Assembly: GCA_949358305.1 (NCBI GenBank)
Contig: OX442315.1
Span: 18,998,427-19,062,426 of the forward strand
DNA length: 64,000 nucleotides
From: Strigamia acuminata
Lineage: Eukaryota; Arthropoda; Chilopoda; Geophilomorpha; Linotaeniidae
Direction of reading: 5' to 3'
This document shows, piece by piece, positions 11,195 through 24,704 of the stretch. Every line of letters begins with the position of its first letter. Position 1 is the stretch's first letter. Under the pieces are notes generated by a model. It did no database searches and had not been told where the DNA came from. It was given only the letters and a program-made list of their open reading frames with translations. The position numbers and the translations under genes are program-made.

Positions 11195-14100
11195 ATGAAT
11201 GTCTGCAGGACATGTACGATTTTATCTATTTTGATTTTCTTGAATGTTGTTGCGGAGGGGATTTTCCAGAGTTCTCAAGGAACCACTTGTAAGTGTTATT
11301 AATTTTTATTTGCATGGTTTGTGGAAAATGTCTTGAAGCTTAAAAATCATTAGCAGGCCAACATTTATAGTTAAAGTGTGATTTGAAAATCAAATCGATT
11401 CAAAAGTGCAAGCTGCGCCGCATTACAAGACTATCGGTGACCAGCTTTAATTTTCCATGAAATATCTTAAAATTTTATTTTATTTACACTACTACAGACA
11501 AAATTCACAAACGATATGTGCAGGTGGAGGTAACAAACATGTATAAAAATGAGTTTAATTTAATTTTAGACAATATATTAAATGGAACATGTCAGGAACA
11601 CTCCGAATGTAGCCAGATTTATTCCAGGTGTATCAATAACCGATGCCGTTGCATCGAAGGCTACATTGCACTGGATAGTGCGTGTGTATTAAATACCGGT
11701 ATGTTACACTAAAAAAATATACAATAGTTTGATGGATTCTGAAGAAGCAATGAAAATTTTCAGGAAATATAGGAGACACATGTAAAATCCAAAAGGACTG
11801 CAAAGCCCTTTTTTCATATTGCAATGAAAAAAAGATATGTCAGTGCATTAATGGATCCACACCAGCGGGGCAAGACTGTGCATTAAAAAGTGAGGAGCCA
11901 GCCCTAAGTTTTATTATTATTTCAACTTCTTTTTATTAGAGTTCTTGAAGGTCCTTTCCTGTTGTGGGAAATATATGGAAAATATTTATCATGTTATTTT
12001 AATTTTTGTGACGTTTACTGTATTTGTATGATAAGCCAGATAACACGAATGTATCTGGCTTCATACCAGTGGTATTCTATTGCGCATTTTGATGATGGGG
12101 TTACTTTCCCATAATTCAAATTAATACTGACTGTTGCTGTTGCTACTAGTAATGTTTTTAAAAATTACGTCAACTTGAACTTTGCCTCTGCAATTTAATA
12201 ATGACAGGTTGAAATGGTTTACTCGGAGCTAAAATAAAAGCTGTGGAAGCGATGCCATGAAACCACGGGGCCTAGTGTGATGTATAAATTATTCCAGAAT
12301 TACTTAAACTGCTTTACATTACTTATAAGTTTGCCATTTGACACTTCATGAAATATTTAAGGAACTCCCAGATCGGCCAGATGTTGTTAGTTGGTAATGA
12401 TTCTTTACATTACAAGTTGGGCTTCTTACACTTACCTTTTCAGAAACTTTTTCTTTTCTTTTTTTCAATTTATGGTTTGTTTTAGCATTTTTTTAAGCTT
12501 TATTTTTTATTTTATAGATTGGATAGATAGGTGTATACCAGCTAAATGTTTATAGGGTTTTTGTTTCGGATTGGAGCATTTATCTTGAGAAACGTGCGAG
12601 AAATACTAAAATATTTTTATTTTTAGAATGCACGTGTGTAGTACAATTGCATGAACAAAAATTTTTTGTGAAAAATATTTTTTTTTTAAATTAACTTGGT
12701 GTAAAAAAAATATTCAATTATTCTGCCTGGAGAATAATAACTTATTTTATAATTAACAAAAAAATACAAAGATCTGCTATAAAATATGTCTTTTTTTGGA
12801 TCCAGAACGAAGGAAAGAAAATGAAAACTTTTGTTCTGGAGAAATTTTTGTACTACTCTCTCGTATAAAAGAATTAGAAGTAGAAAATCCAGAGTTCCCG
12901 AATGTAATCGAAGAACTCAAACATTTGCTTTCCGGTAAGACTTTTTTTCTACTTTTACCTCTGGTATTGACAACTGTTTAAATCACGTATTGATTGAGTT
13001 TTAACTTTGCTCTCTATTATTATTAATAATAATAAAAAATAATAATAATATTGGTATTGATTTTCTTGCAATACTAGTTACAGCTAGTACTTAAATCATT
13101 AATAAAGCTCAATAGTAATCCTTTTAGTAGTCACCAGAGCAAGCTTGTGTCATTTACCAGATAATATTAGGGATTTATTTGATTTTAGATGGTGAGGATC
13201 GTTGCCAAAATAATTTAGACTGCAGCCATAAACAGTTTTCAAGCTGTAATAAGGAAAAGTGTATTTGCAATGGAGGTTATTATTTGCAAGGTGCAACTTG
13301 TGTTCCTGATGATGGTATGTAGAAAGGAATTTAATCAATTAATATTAGCAATCAATTAATTTTGTTTTGTGCCTTTGAATAGCAATAATTGGTGATGTTT
13401 GCACTTTTAATGAAAATTGCAAAATTGCAAATTCAGTTTGCCGCTACCAGCATTGTGTATGCAATGAGAATTATTTTTCTCAAGGATACGAATGTGTTCC
13501 TGAAAACGGCAAGTATGAATTGTTCAAATGGATAGAAACTCATAAAACACTGGTGGATTCAATGGATAATGGATATTGAATGTGTTTCTGTTGCAATGAA
13601 ATAATTGCAATACTCTACTTCATGAAGATTAATTTTTTATAAATACTTTGTTTCGTTTAAAGGTTATATGCTGACCAAAAGAGAAAGTCCATCCAACTAT
13701 AAAAGTTATGGATTTGCATGCAAAATTGATCGGGAATGTGATGAAAATATGTTTTGCGATCAAGAGGAGCAGAAATGTTTTTGTCGACAAGGATATTCTT
13801 TTTATCAAGGCCAATGTAATTTTTTTTATAACTTTATAATTATAAAATAATTCTTTTAATTTACTCTTTTAAGGTCAATTTTTACAACCATCACCACCAC
13901 ATTCATTCTATTCTTCTGAGATTCAAAATAAACCAATTACTTTAGAACAGGTAAAATTTTAGTTAGTTTGGTATAAAATTTCACAATTTAATTAAAAAGT
14001 CATTTTTGTTTTGCCCTGGACAATTATTAGCCGGAAGTAGGTAAACCTGTTCACCAAGCTCTTTTTGGCACTTCATGTTTTGATGATAGAAATTGTGATC

Positions 14101-16141
14101 AATCAATGACATGCAATGAAGTCCTGCATAAATGCATATGTCGACCAGGATTTTTATTTTTTAGGAATCACTGTAATGTTGTTTGTAGTACAACAGTATA
14201 TCATAATTGTAAATTTTATTTTATTTGCTTCTTTAAGGTAAACATATTTATGAATTGTCACCACATCTGTCTACTTATCCTGAATACAGACAATACACAC
14301 CTACTGATATATACACAAAACAGGTAAAAAAATTATAGTTTTAAATTGTATTGTTGGATTTAATTTGAAACTAATCTGACTCTTATCGTAGATTGTATCA
14401 GGTAATCCTACATTACAGGAAAAACCAAATGAAGCAGAACTAGTAAATTTTTTTTAAAATTATAATATGATATTAAATTTACAATATATTTTTGCATTTG
14501 CACAATTTTCAGCCATTATCATCAAAAAGAGAGGATCAAACATTTCATACAACATTTTGTAAGTCGACTGCTGCAATTTATAATTAAATTTTAATTATAA
14601 AAGTGCAATTTGTTTCAGCTTTAAGTAAACCTGCTCATGGTTACGACAATGTTTGCACATCTAGTGCAGATTGCCTATCAGAACATTTACATTGTCATCC
14701 CACTACTAAAAGGTGTGCCTGCAACAATATGTACAAACTGGAGGGTAACAATTGTGTTCACCATGTCAACTTAGAATTAAGTAATTTTTTTAAATGGTTT
14801 GGTCAATAAACTCTTGAATTCTAATATTTGTCTTGTACACACACTAGAACCATCAGGAAGCTCTTATAAACGAACGGCCAGTTTAACGTCAAAGGTCAAT
14901 CATGGCAATCCGTGCAAAGCAAATAGTGACTGCTATCATGAAGGTCTAGTTTGTAATCCGTACACACTTCGATGCAGTTGTGCAGAGAAATACTATTTGG
15001 ATGGAGATCATTGTGTAACACATGATGGTAATTTGTTTCTTAAAAAAATCTTGCTGTTTGTTTCATTTCTATATCAATTGTTTGCAGTTAGCGAATCACC
15101 AACAATTCATATACCAGATAAACCAGAACCTCCTAACCAACCACTTTATGAGCCAAAGAGTTAGTTATTTTAGCATCATCACCAGTAGAATATTTTGTAT
15201 TAATAATTATTTAAAGATCTAGGTAAACGAGAAATAGATTGTACTTCGGATTCTTCTTGCACTAAGCCGTTCTCATATTGTAACATCGGTATGAAAACTT
15301 GTGATTGTGTACCTGGGTACCATAAATTTGGCCAGAATTGCATAAAAGGTGAATAATATTCGTTTATCTACCAAGTTTATCTGTAACATCAATTTTTTTA
15401 ATTTTAAGATGGTGTCTGTGATTCTGATAATGATTGCAAAGGTCGTAATTCTTATTGTGTTAATAATAAATGCGAGTGCCATCCGGATTACTCCAGGTCT
15501 GATGGTAATGACTGCTTTTTCCCGGGTAGTTACGGGAATTACGGTAGGTGTATTTTTATTTCTACAAATATTTTTATACACTTATTTTTATTTTGTTGTA
15601 AAGGAAAAATAGGAGATTTCTGCTATAGTGATGATCATTGCTCTTACGAGCATTCTCACTGCTTTCAACAGCAATGTCAGTGTGCTGATTCTTTCTATTT
15701 TGCCCATGGAACATGTCAACCTGAAGGTAATTTCACTAGGTAGGAGTACTTTTTAGGCAATAATAATACTAAACTATTTATTTTGTAGTTGATTATTTAA
15801 GGGGAAACTGTTATCCTCAATGTGCTACTCTTAATTCGGAATGTGACCACCCGACTAGTAAATGTAAATGCAAAATCGGTTATACTCGACATATGCAAAA
15901 TTGTGTACCAGGTATAATAAAAATACACACATTTATTTATGTTTAATTGCTATACTTTAATTTTTGTTCGTTTATAGATGGAGAATTATTTGGACGTTGC
16001 GCCAAGTATAATCAGTGCAACAAAAAAGAAGTTCTTTGTCAGCGGTCTACAGCAAAATGTGTTTGTGATAAGGGGTATAAAGTATTGGGTTTTGCTTGTG
16101 CAAAAACCATTGACCTCGGAACTGGATCTTATTTCAATTAA
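11195..16141 (+). CDS. secreted multi-EB-module cysteine-rich protein, 20 exons, 791 aa
   Basis: Exons: 11195-11288, 11570-11698, 11764-11889, 12806-12934, 13189-13314, 13383-13508, 13663-13815, 13874-13950, 14031-14172, 14238-14323, 14392-14442, 14513-14558, 14619-14780, 14848-15027, 15088-15159, 15217-15348, 15409-15543, 15604-15726, 15789-15911, 15978-16141. They total 2376 nt with one frame and a final TAA. Exon 1 encodes a signal peptide (hydrophobic core ILSILIFLNVVA). Thirteen exons (2, 3, 5, 6, 7, 9, 13, 14, 16-20) each encode one six-cysteine module, usually C-x5-C-x6-C-x4/5-C-x-C-x8-11-C, the pattern of EB modules known from nematode and arthropod extracellular proteins. Most module exons are bounded by phase-1 introns. 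Exons 8, 10, 11, 12 and 15 encode cysteine-free linkers rich in P, S and T. No membrane helix follows, so the product is probably secreted. Function unknown; the family suggests extracellular binding or matrix roles. Exon 4 is odd (separate entry). Intron 6 is GC-AG. Confidence 0.92.
12806..12934 (+). CDS. exon 4 of the EB gene: cysteine-poor, charged insert
   Basis: This exon keeps the entry and exit phase 1 and the 129-nt length of its neighbours. It encodes 43 charged, helix-prone residues (ERRKENENF, then LSRIKELEVENPEFPNVIEE) with a single cysteine. The acceptor is ATCCAG and the donor GGTAAGAC. It follows the longest intron of the gene (11890-12805). It may be a genuine linker, an optional exon, or a false exon whose skipping would leave the frame intact, because both flanking junctions are phase 1. 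Confidence 0.5.
13509..13662 (+). other. GC-AG intron (intron 6 of the EB gene)
   Basis: Exon 6 ends at AACG and is followed by GCAAGT rather than GTAAGT; the intron ends in TTTAAAG. The only nearby GT (at GCAA/GTATGA) gives phase 2 and runs into TAA in the next exon. The GC donor restores phase 1 and makes exon 6 exactly 126 nt, like exons 3 and 5. GC-AG introns are a known minor class that needs a strong match elsewhere in the donor, as seen here. Confidence 0.75.
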
Positions 16142-16703
16142 TTTAAGTGGAAGTTCTTTTCAAAATATATAAGCAAAAACAAGGATCAATATACATGATT
16201 TTGAATTTGTATCACTTTACAGCTCTCTGTACTTGCTGGGCTCCCTCTAAAAACGAAATAAATAGGAAATTAAAACTAAAATGATTAAGTCAATTTGTTT
16301 AACATACCCAGACTTATTCAGTAGGTCTATAACTAGCATTGCCACAGAACGAAGGTGAAGGCGAAGGCAAAGACTGCGACTGCACCATGCTCAAATATGT
16401 CTTCAATCACTGGTACAACTTCTTATAATTCCTCATCTTCTCTTTCTTCTTCATCCCATGTTGATCAGGAACTGTTGGGCACAGCTCCTCCACTATGACG
16501 CTAGTGTCGATTGGAGGCGTGGCCTGATGGCGTCATAAACTATCTTTCCTCTATGCATAGTAGTATGTATGCTCTATGGCAGCAACAGTCGTAGAGCACA
16601 CTCTAGCGGCAATCATTGCATGTGATAAGTGACGTCATTTTGGAGGGAAAAAGCTTTTGTGGAGTTTCTATTCGGCGTGTCTGTCTATGAATAATTGAGT
16701 CCA
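16142..16703. promoter_or_regulatory. spacer between EB gene and MCM6, with MCM6 promoter
   Basis: The first 120 bp are the 3' UTR of the EB gene. The rest is GC-richer and must hold the MCM6 promoter. There is no TATA box. An inverted CCAAT (ATTGG) next to GGCGTGGCC lies near 16509-16523, and TGACGTCA, a CRE-like palindrome, at about 16631-16638. These are motif matches only. Confidence 0.45.
16257..16262 (+). promoter_or_regulatory. AATAAA polyadenylation signal of the EB gene
   Basis: Canonical AATAAA about 115 bp after the TAA at 16139-16141, on the coding strand and before the MCM6 promoter region. Confidence 0.6.
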
Positions 16704-20055
<3,352 letters not shown>

Positions 20056-20214
20056 TTTCTCACCAACTAAACTGCATAGCTACTTCTGCCGATGTAATTC
20101 CTAAAACATTGTGGAGTCAGGAACGAGTCATTTGGTCATATTTTAACAAATTGCTTATATGAACTTATAATAAGGTATCTAGAAAAGAATTTTTTTTTAT
20201 ATTTTTGATTTTTT

Positions 20215-22259
20215 TTAAGTAATAATTACGCACAAAATCCAAGCAATTGTTGCTAAAGATAAAATGAAGCCGATTATTAAAGGAATGATAACTTGCAAGT
20301 TGTTTGATAAAATTTCCGAAATGATTTTGTAATCTGTAATTAAGGAAATGAAATAAACACAATTGTAAATTACATTTCTACAATGGTTTTTGCGTACGGC
20401 AGTTGTCTTCACTCGTGCTTCCTGACATAGACCCGTATTGATTGCAACTAATGCATCCACTGGAGCCATAATCGGGTTGATATGAACCAGGTTTACATTT
20501 TATGCAATCTACCGAGCCTTCGTTGCTATAATATCCTGGTTTACAAGGCACTGGTTAAAAATATTAATATAATGAAATGAAAGTTATCTAGCAAAATATC
20601 AGTGCTTCCACCTACTACAATTGTCATCTTGTAATCCGTATCCTCCACTACAAGTTGTAACTGCTCTTGTTTCGAACAGCTTTGTCCGTCGTTGTTCTGT
20701 CTTTGCGTTCGTTAATAAATTCTGCAAGGCCTGTTTGGCCTTAAAAAATTGGCGCGTGAAATGTGTTTAATTTGCATTTATTATTTAGTATTTACTTGAG
20801 TGACAGCTGCTTCCATCTTATATTCCATGCATTGTGCATCATTGCAGGTGTTTATAATTTCATTCGTCAGTATTGCAGCTATTATAGTTTTGATATTTAG
20901 TGTATTTTTCTAGGTGTTAGGAGATGCAAAAGTAATATTAGGTAAACTGTGGGGATGAGGGGATTGTTCAGTGAAGCCTACCAAAATATATTGACAGCTG
21001 ATTCTCAAATCAGTGATAGCACATTCATTGGTCGTGCATAAATCTGATAGTTGTTCGTTGATCCGTTTTTTTAACGTTATTAATTCTGAAGGTTTACATC
21101 CAGTCGACTGGTTATAGATTGGATATTTTGTTTTGTCCATCTCAAATTGCATAGATATTTCTAATGCAGGCACTTTAGGTTGACACACTGCAAAAAAAAA
21201 TATATTTTTGAAAATTTTAGTTTACGTCATTTCCTAATTTCAGTTCTAATTTTCAATTTTCAGGATGGCGCTATTTGTGACTGTATTAAACACTGGGATA
21301 ATTTTAATTGGCTTTAGTTATTATTAATAATTATTACCTTTCAGCACCCTTTGAATCTGTTGATTATCTTCAATTTCACAAACGTAGACATTGGAATCAC
21401 TGGGTAGGGTGTTTGTTATTACTAGGCTTCCATCACTTTCCACGGCAAATCGTTCGGCTGTGATTAGTTTCCCATTTGCATATTTCCAAGCTACAATGCC
21501 TGGTGAAATAATATTCTTCCCTTGTTTACATGGAATAGTGACGGTGTTGCCTCTGATTACTGATATTGAGTCATCGGCTACAGCTTCTTGATCCGAAATC
21601 CTATCTATATAAAATATTATATTCTGGATTTATAAAATTTGTATTTATTTTCACCTTTTTTAAATTCAATTCCACTTTCCGAATCTGCTTTTTGTGTAAT
21701 CGTTTTAGGTGATTGAGTCGTTGTTTCGGCAGCATTTGAAACTATTATTTTCGGTTTTAACTAGGGGAAAATATAATAGTTGATTACGATTACGGTAGTT
21801 TAGTTAATTAGTTGTTATCCCTTTTTATACTTACGGGTTGTTCGATGATGTTTTTAAGTCTAGGATGATGTTGAAATTTAAATTCCGATTCAAATGTAAA
21901 TACATTATCTAAAATATACAGAGAGTCGTGTAATTCGCAGAAAATATACAGAAAATAAAATAAGCAAAAGTTAACTCTACCAAATTGATAATATTTCTTG
22001 TGGAGTAATTTTGGCTTCTTTTTAATTTTATGATGTCTAAATCGCATATTATTTGATACATGGGACGAAGGAATATTTTCATAAAAATTATGGTAATCAT
22101 GTAACCTAATATTTAAAATAATACCACGTTTTTTAATGAGTAAAAACTAGATATGTTTTATCTAAAATACTGAGGATCCTGGTCGTCTTCTTGCTTGTCT
22201 GACATTTTATGATGATAAAAATGAGTCCTGGAGATAGGTAAGAATAGCGCAATCATCAT
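20215..22259 (-). CDS. Ig plus ephrin-receptor-like cysteine-rich membrane protein, 10 exons, 458 aa
   Basis: Exons in transcript order: 22259-22171, 22105-21981, 21908-21835, 21760-21655, 21604-21338, 21187-20982, 20909-20796, 20739-20616, 20550-20398, 20333-20215; total 1377 nt in one frame. Residues 30-131 are basic, then S/T-rich. Exon 5 is an Ig domain (about 132-220) with the cysteine pair 157 and 207, core W171, and YVC before the last strand. Exons 6-7 carry paired cysteines in a new context. Exons 8-9 encode a GCC2/GCC3 ephrin-receptor-like region (357-419; CKPGYYS, CIKCKPGSY, CISC). Exon 10 is a membrane helix (about 432-454) and the protein ends at ILCVIIT, leaving no cytoplasmic tail. 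I do not know a named orthologue. The N-terminus is the weakest part: the signal peptide from ATG 22259 is short. A 5' UTR exon ending at 22383 (donor GTAAGA) and acceptor at 22326 fit upstream. The exon 9 donor, GTACGC, is weak but is the only one that keeps the helix in frame. Confidence 0.83.
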
Positions 22260-22383
22260 TGCTATTCTTATTATCGCAAATCTTGAGACTATAAGTCTGT
22301 TGCAAGTATTGTATATGTGTTTTTGTCTAGAACAAAAATTTTAATTAAAAAAATTAGAATTTGTTTTTAATTTTTATCTTACC

Positions 22384-23226
22384 CAATCCCATGCGTTAAA
22401 CTACATCTGGCATTTGATGAAATCCAGAAGAACATTGGTTGGTCATGACTCCTTCAATACGAGTTAGGCACAACCGCATAAAGGCAAATTTTAGTGTTTT
22501 GTACATTGCTTTAATCGATTGAATTCCAACCAAAATAAAACAAATTTTGTCAATTACGACGTTGCCTTCCTTCACTCAAGAAACAACCAATGGCCGATAA
22601 TCCGAATTGAAGGACTCATGCGATACTCAAAAAATGAAAATGTAATAATCCGACATGGGATTGTAACTTATGGCGTAACAATAATAATTTTATTAAACAC
22701 GATCCAAAAATGAAATCACGAGGTTTGTTATTATTGTTATTCGGCACTTCCAACTGATAAAGAGAGTCTCCATTCTTTTGAAACTCGACCTAGTAACCTT
22801 CACCCACTTCGGTGTCTTTTGATTGTCTGGAAACGCTCCGGGTGTCACATTAAAACACAAAAGAGCAATAATATTGTAAAATCTCAAAGAGACACATGAG
22901 ACATCATTTGTTAATGATTGTTATGATTTCATCGCTTTATTTTATCACCCCCTTTGCCTTGGGGATCAATTATCTCTTCTGACCCATTTGCTTCAATTCC
23001 TGTGAGCCTCATCACTAAGTGCACTTTTGCACGTTTATAAACGTCGAAGAAACAAAAGTGTGCTGAAATTTGGTCCCTTTCTCCGCAATTTGGTTTTATC
23101 TTGTCGCATTATGGTTTTGTGTGGTATTTTGTTGGTCATGATAAAGCATCAGTATCTGGAGCCGAGCTGCTCAATGCATTTAGTACAGAAAAGACAGGTT
23201 GTTGGAAGAAATCGTTATGTCGGTGT
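22384..23226. other. intergenic DNA upstream of the Ig/ephrin-like gene
   Basis: This should contain the promoter of the Ig/ephrin-like gene near its left end. No TATA box or coding exon is visible. The ORF at 22519-22713 has no motif. Confidence 0.5.
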
Positions 23227-23433
23227 ATATTGTCACGCGGCCAGAGGCACACCGTGAACCGGCTGTCTCTTCCCGCGCTTTGTTTACAATTTCAATTAAA
23301 AAAAAAATTTAAAAAATTAAAAAATTAAAAAAAAATCGCTCCGGTGAGCTTAAGCCAAACTGAAATTGTAAACAAACCGCGGGAAGAGGCAGCCGGTTCA
23401 CGTCACGGTGTGCCTCTGGCCGCGTGACAATAT
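23227..23433. mobile_element. foldback/MITE element with 68-73 bp inverted arms
   Basis: Arms 23227-23294 and 23361-23433 are near-perfect inverted repeats around a 66-bp A/T-rich loop. The ends read TTGTCACGCGGCCAGAGGCA inward and are flanked by TA on both sides, as expected for a Tc1/mariner-type TA target. The right arm has a 5-bp tandem duplication (CGTGA twice) where the left has one copy, and there are a few substitutions. The arms are CpG-rich. No ORF encodes a transposase, so it would be non-autonomous. The RNA would form a long hairpin. Confidence 0.8.
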
Positions 23434-23947
23434 GCAATTTTGAATTTTAATTTTAACGTGATTTGTTTTTTCACTTCAACTGTCCAGGATGAAAAGTATG
23501 GGATGAAACGTCCGGGTGCCAATGCTGCTAGATCTGTACCGGTATGAAAAAAGTGGATGAAATAGCACGAATAACATTAGTAATTGGCCAGAAAACCTTA
23601 TACCTGTATTTTGCTATACTGCTATACTCATAAGTATACACCCTCGTGAAGTCGCGATCCAATTTGTTATTCATTTCTCGGTTTGTTTTTCATTCGTCTT
23701 CTATCTCTCTTGATTTTATATCTCATCCGATCTCCGGTCTTCGTCCAGCTTAATTTCAAACTTAACTTAACACATTCAAACGGTTTGTTTTATTTTGTTT
23801 TGTTTTTAAATTATTATCTTTATTTTTGGAACATTTTTTGGCAACTTTGCAACTTCGTTTACTTGATTTTTTAATGCAATGAAATTGAGTATCATTTATT
23901 TAAAAATCGCAGAAATATGAAAATCTACTTTGCAAAATCACGGATTG
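23434..23947. other. intergenic DNA between two MITEs
   Basis: I see no gene. A short direct repetition of TGCTATACTGCTATAC lies near 23610-23627, and there are T-rich stretches after 23780. Confidence 0.5.
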
Positions 23948-23952
23948 ATATT

Positions 23953-24429
23953 AGGTGCGTTCAATCTTAAATGGATTTCCGAAATCGTGAATTTCTTGAT
24001 TTTCAGAAATAAAGGGAATCCAACTGTTGAACATGCGCAATTAGAACAGTTGGATACCTTCCTGTTTGTAATTTCAAATGGCCTGCTGCATTGGAGAGCT
24101 CAAATGCGGCCAAAATGTCACGATTTTGTCATGCCATAACACGGCGAAACATTTAAATATGTAATTGTTGTTTGCTAAATCACTAAATGTTAAATTGTTA
24201 TCAGTAAATGAAAAACAATGTACTTTGATCACACTATATGTGGAAATCAAGATGGCTGAAAATCAAGAAAATCAAGCAAAGCCACCCTGCATGTGGATTT
24301 TCAGAAATCCGATTTTGTGAAATTCTATTTCGATTTTATGACGTAAAAATCGTCGTTTGGTCTCCCGAAATCAAGAAAATCAAGAAAATCAAAGTAATCA
24401 AAGTAATCCATTTAAGATTAAACGCACCT
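23953..24429. mobile_element. 477-bp MITE with TIRs and 5-bp target duplication
   Basis: The left end AGGTGCGTTCAATCTTAAAT is repeated inverted at the right end (one mismatch: TTCAATC against TTTAATC), and the match extends through GGATT. The five bases before the element (23948-23952) and after it (24430-24434) are both ATATT, a target-site duplication. Inside, AATCAAGAAAATCAAG-type subrepeats occur near the right end and a matching CTTGATTTTC near the left. There is no transposase ORF. Confidence 0.85.
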
Positions 24430-24704
24430 ATATTGACTTTCTGTGCAAATAAAAGCCACAATTTCATGTACCGGTACCGGTAGAATTTTTGAAACATGGG
24501 AGTTATGGAGTAATATCGATTTCCCCGGTAAGCTTGGCGACCGTCATTGCTTAAAATTAGGGGTTATGTTTACAGAAAAAGCAAATGGGTGCAGTCGTAA
24601 TTCGTGTCCTTCTAACTTGGTTTGCATTGCAATACAAACAACATTATGCTTTGTATTCTCCTACTTGTTGAGTGAATATTTGAACAGTAGAGAAAAAACA
24701 AATT

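Noticed and set aside
11490-11546. Small 26-nt exon before EB exon 2 (acceptor CTACTACAG, donor CAGGTGGAG)
   Set aside because: It would leave phase 0, but exon 2 needs phase 1; joining exon 1 directly to 11570 fits.
16320-16480. Minus-strand frame reading EVVPVIEDIFEHGAVAVFA as a gene divergent from MCM6
   Set aside because: It is interrupted by stops on both sides and has no start codon or splice-compatible partner.
20910-20981. Read-through of Ig/ephrin gene exon 6 to the TAG
   Set aside because: A good donor (GTAGGC) at 20981 and acceptor (ACCTAG) at 20910 bound an intron, and the next exon continues in phase.
22519-22713. 64-codon ORF on +
   Set aside because: No motif, no splice context, composition like the surrounding noncoding DNA.
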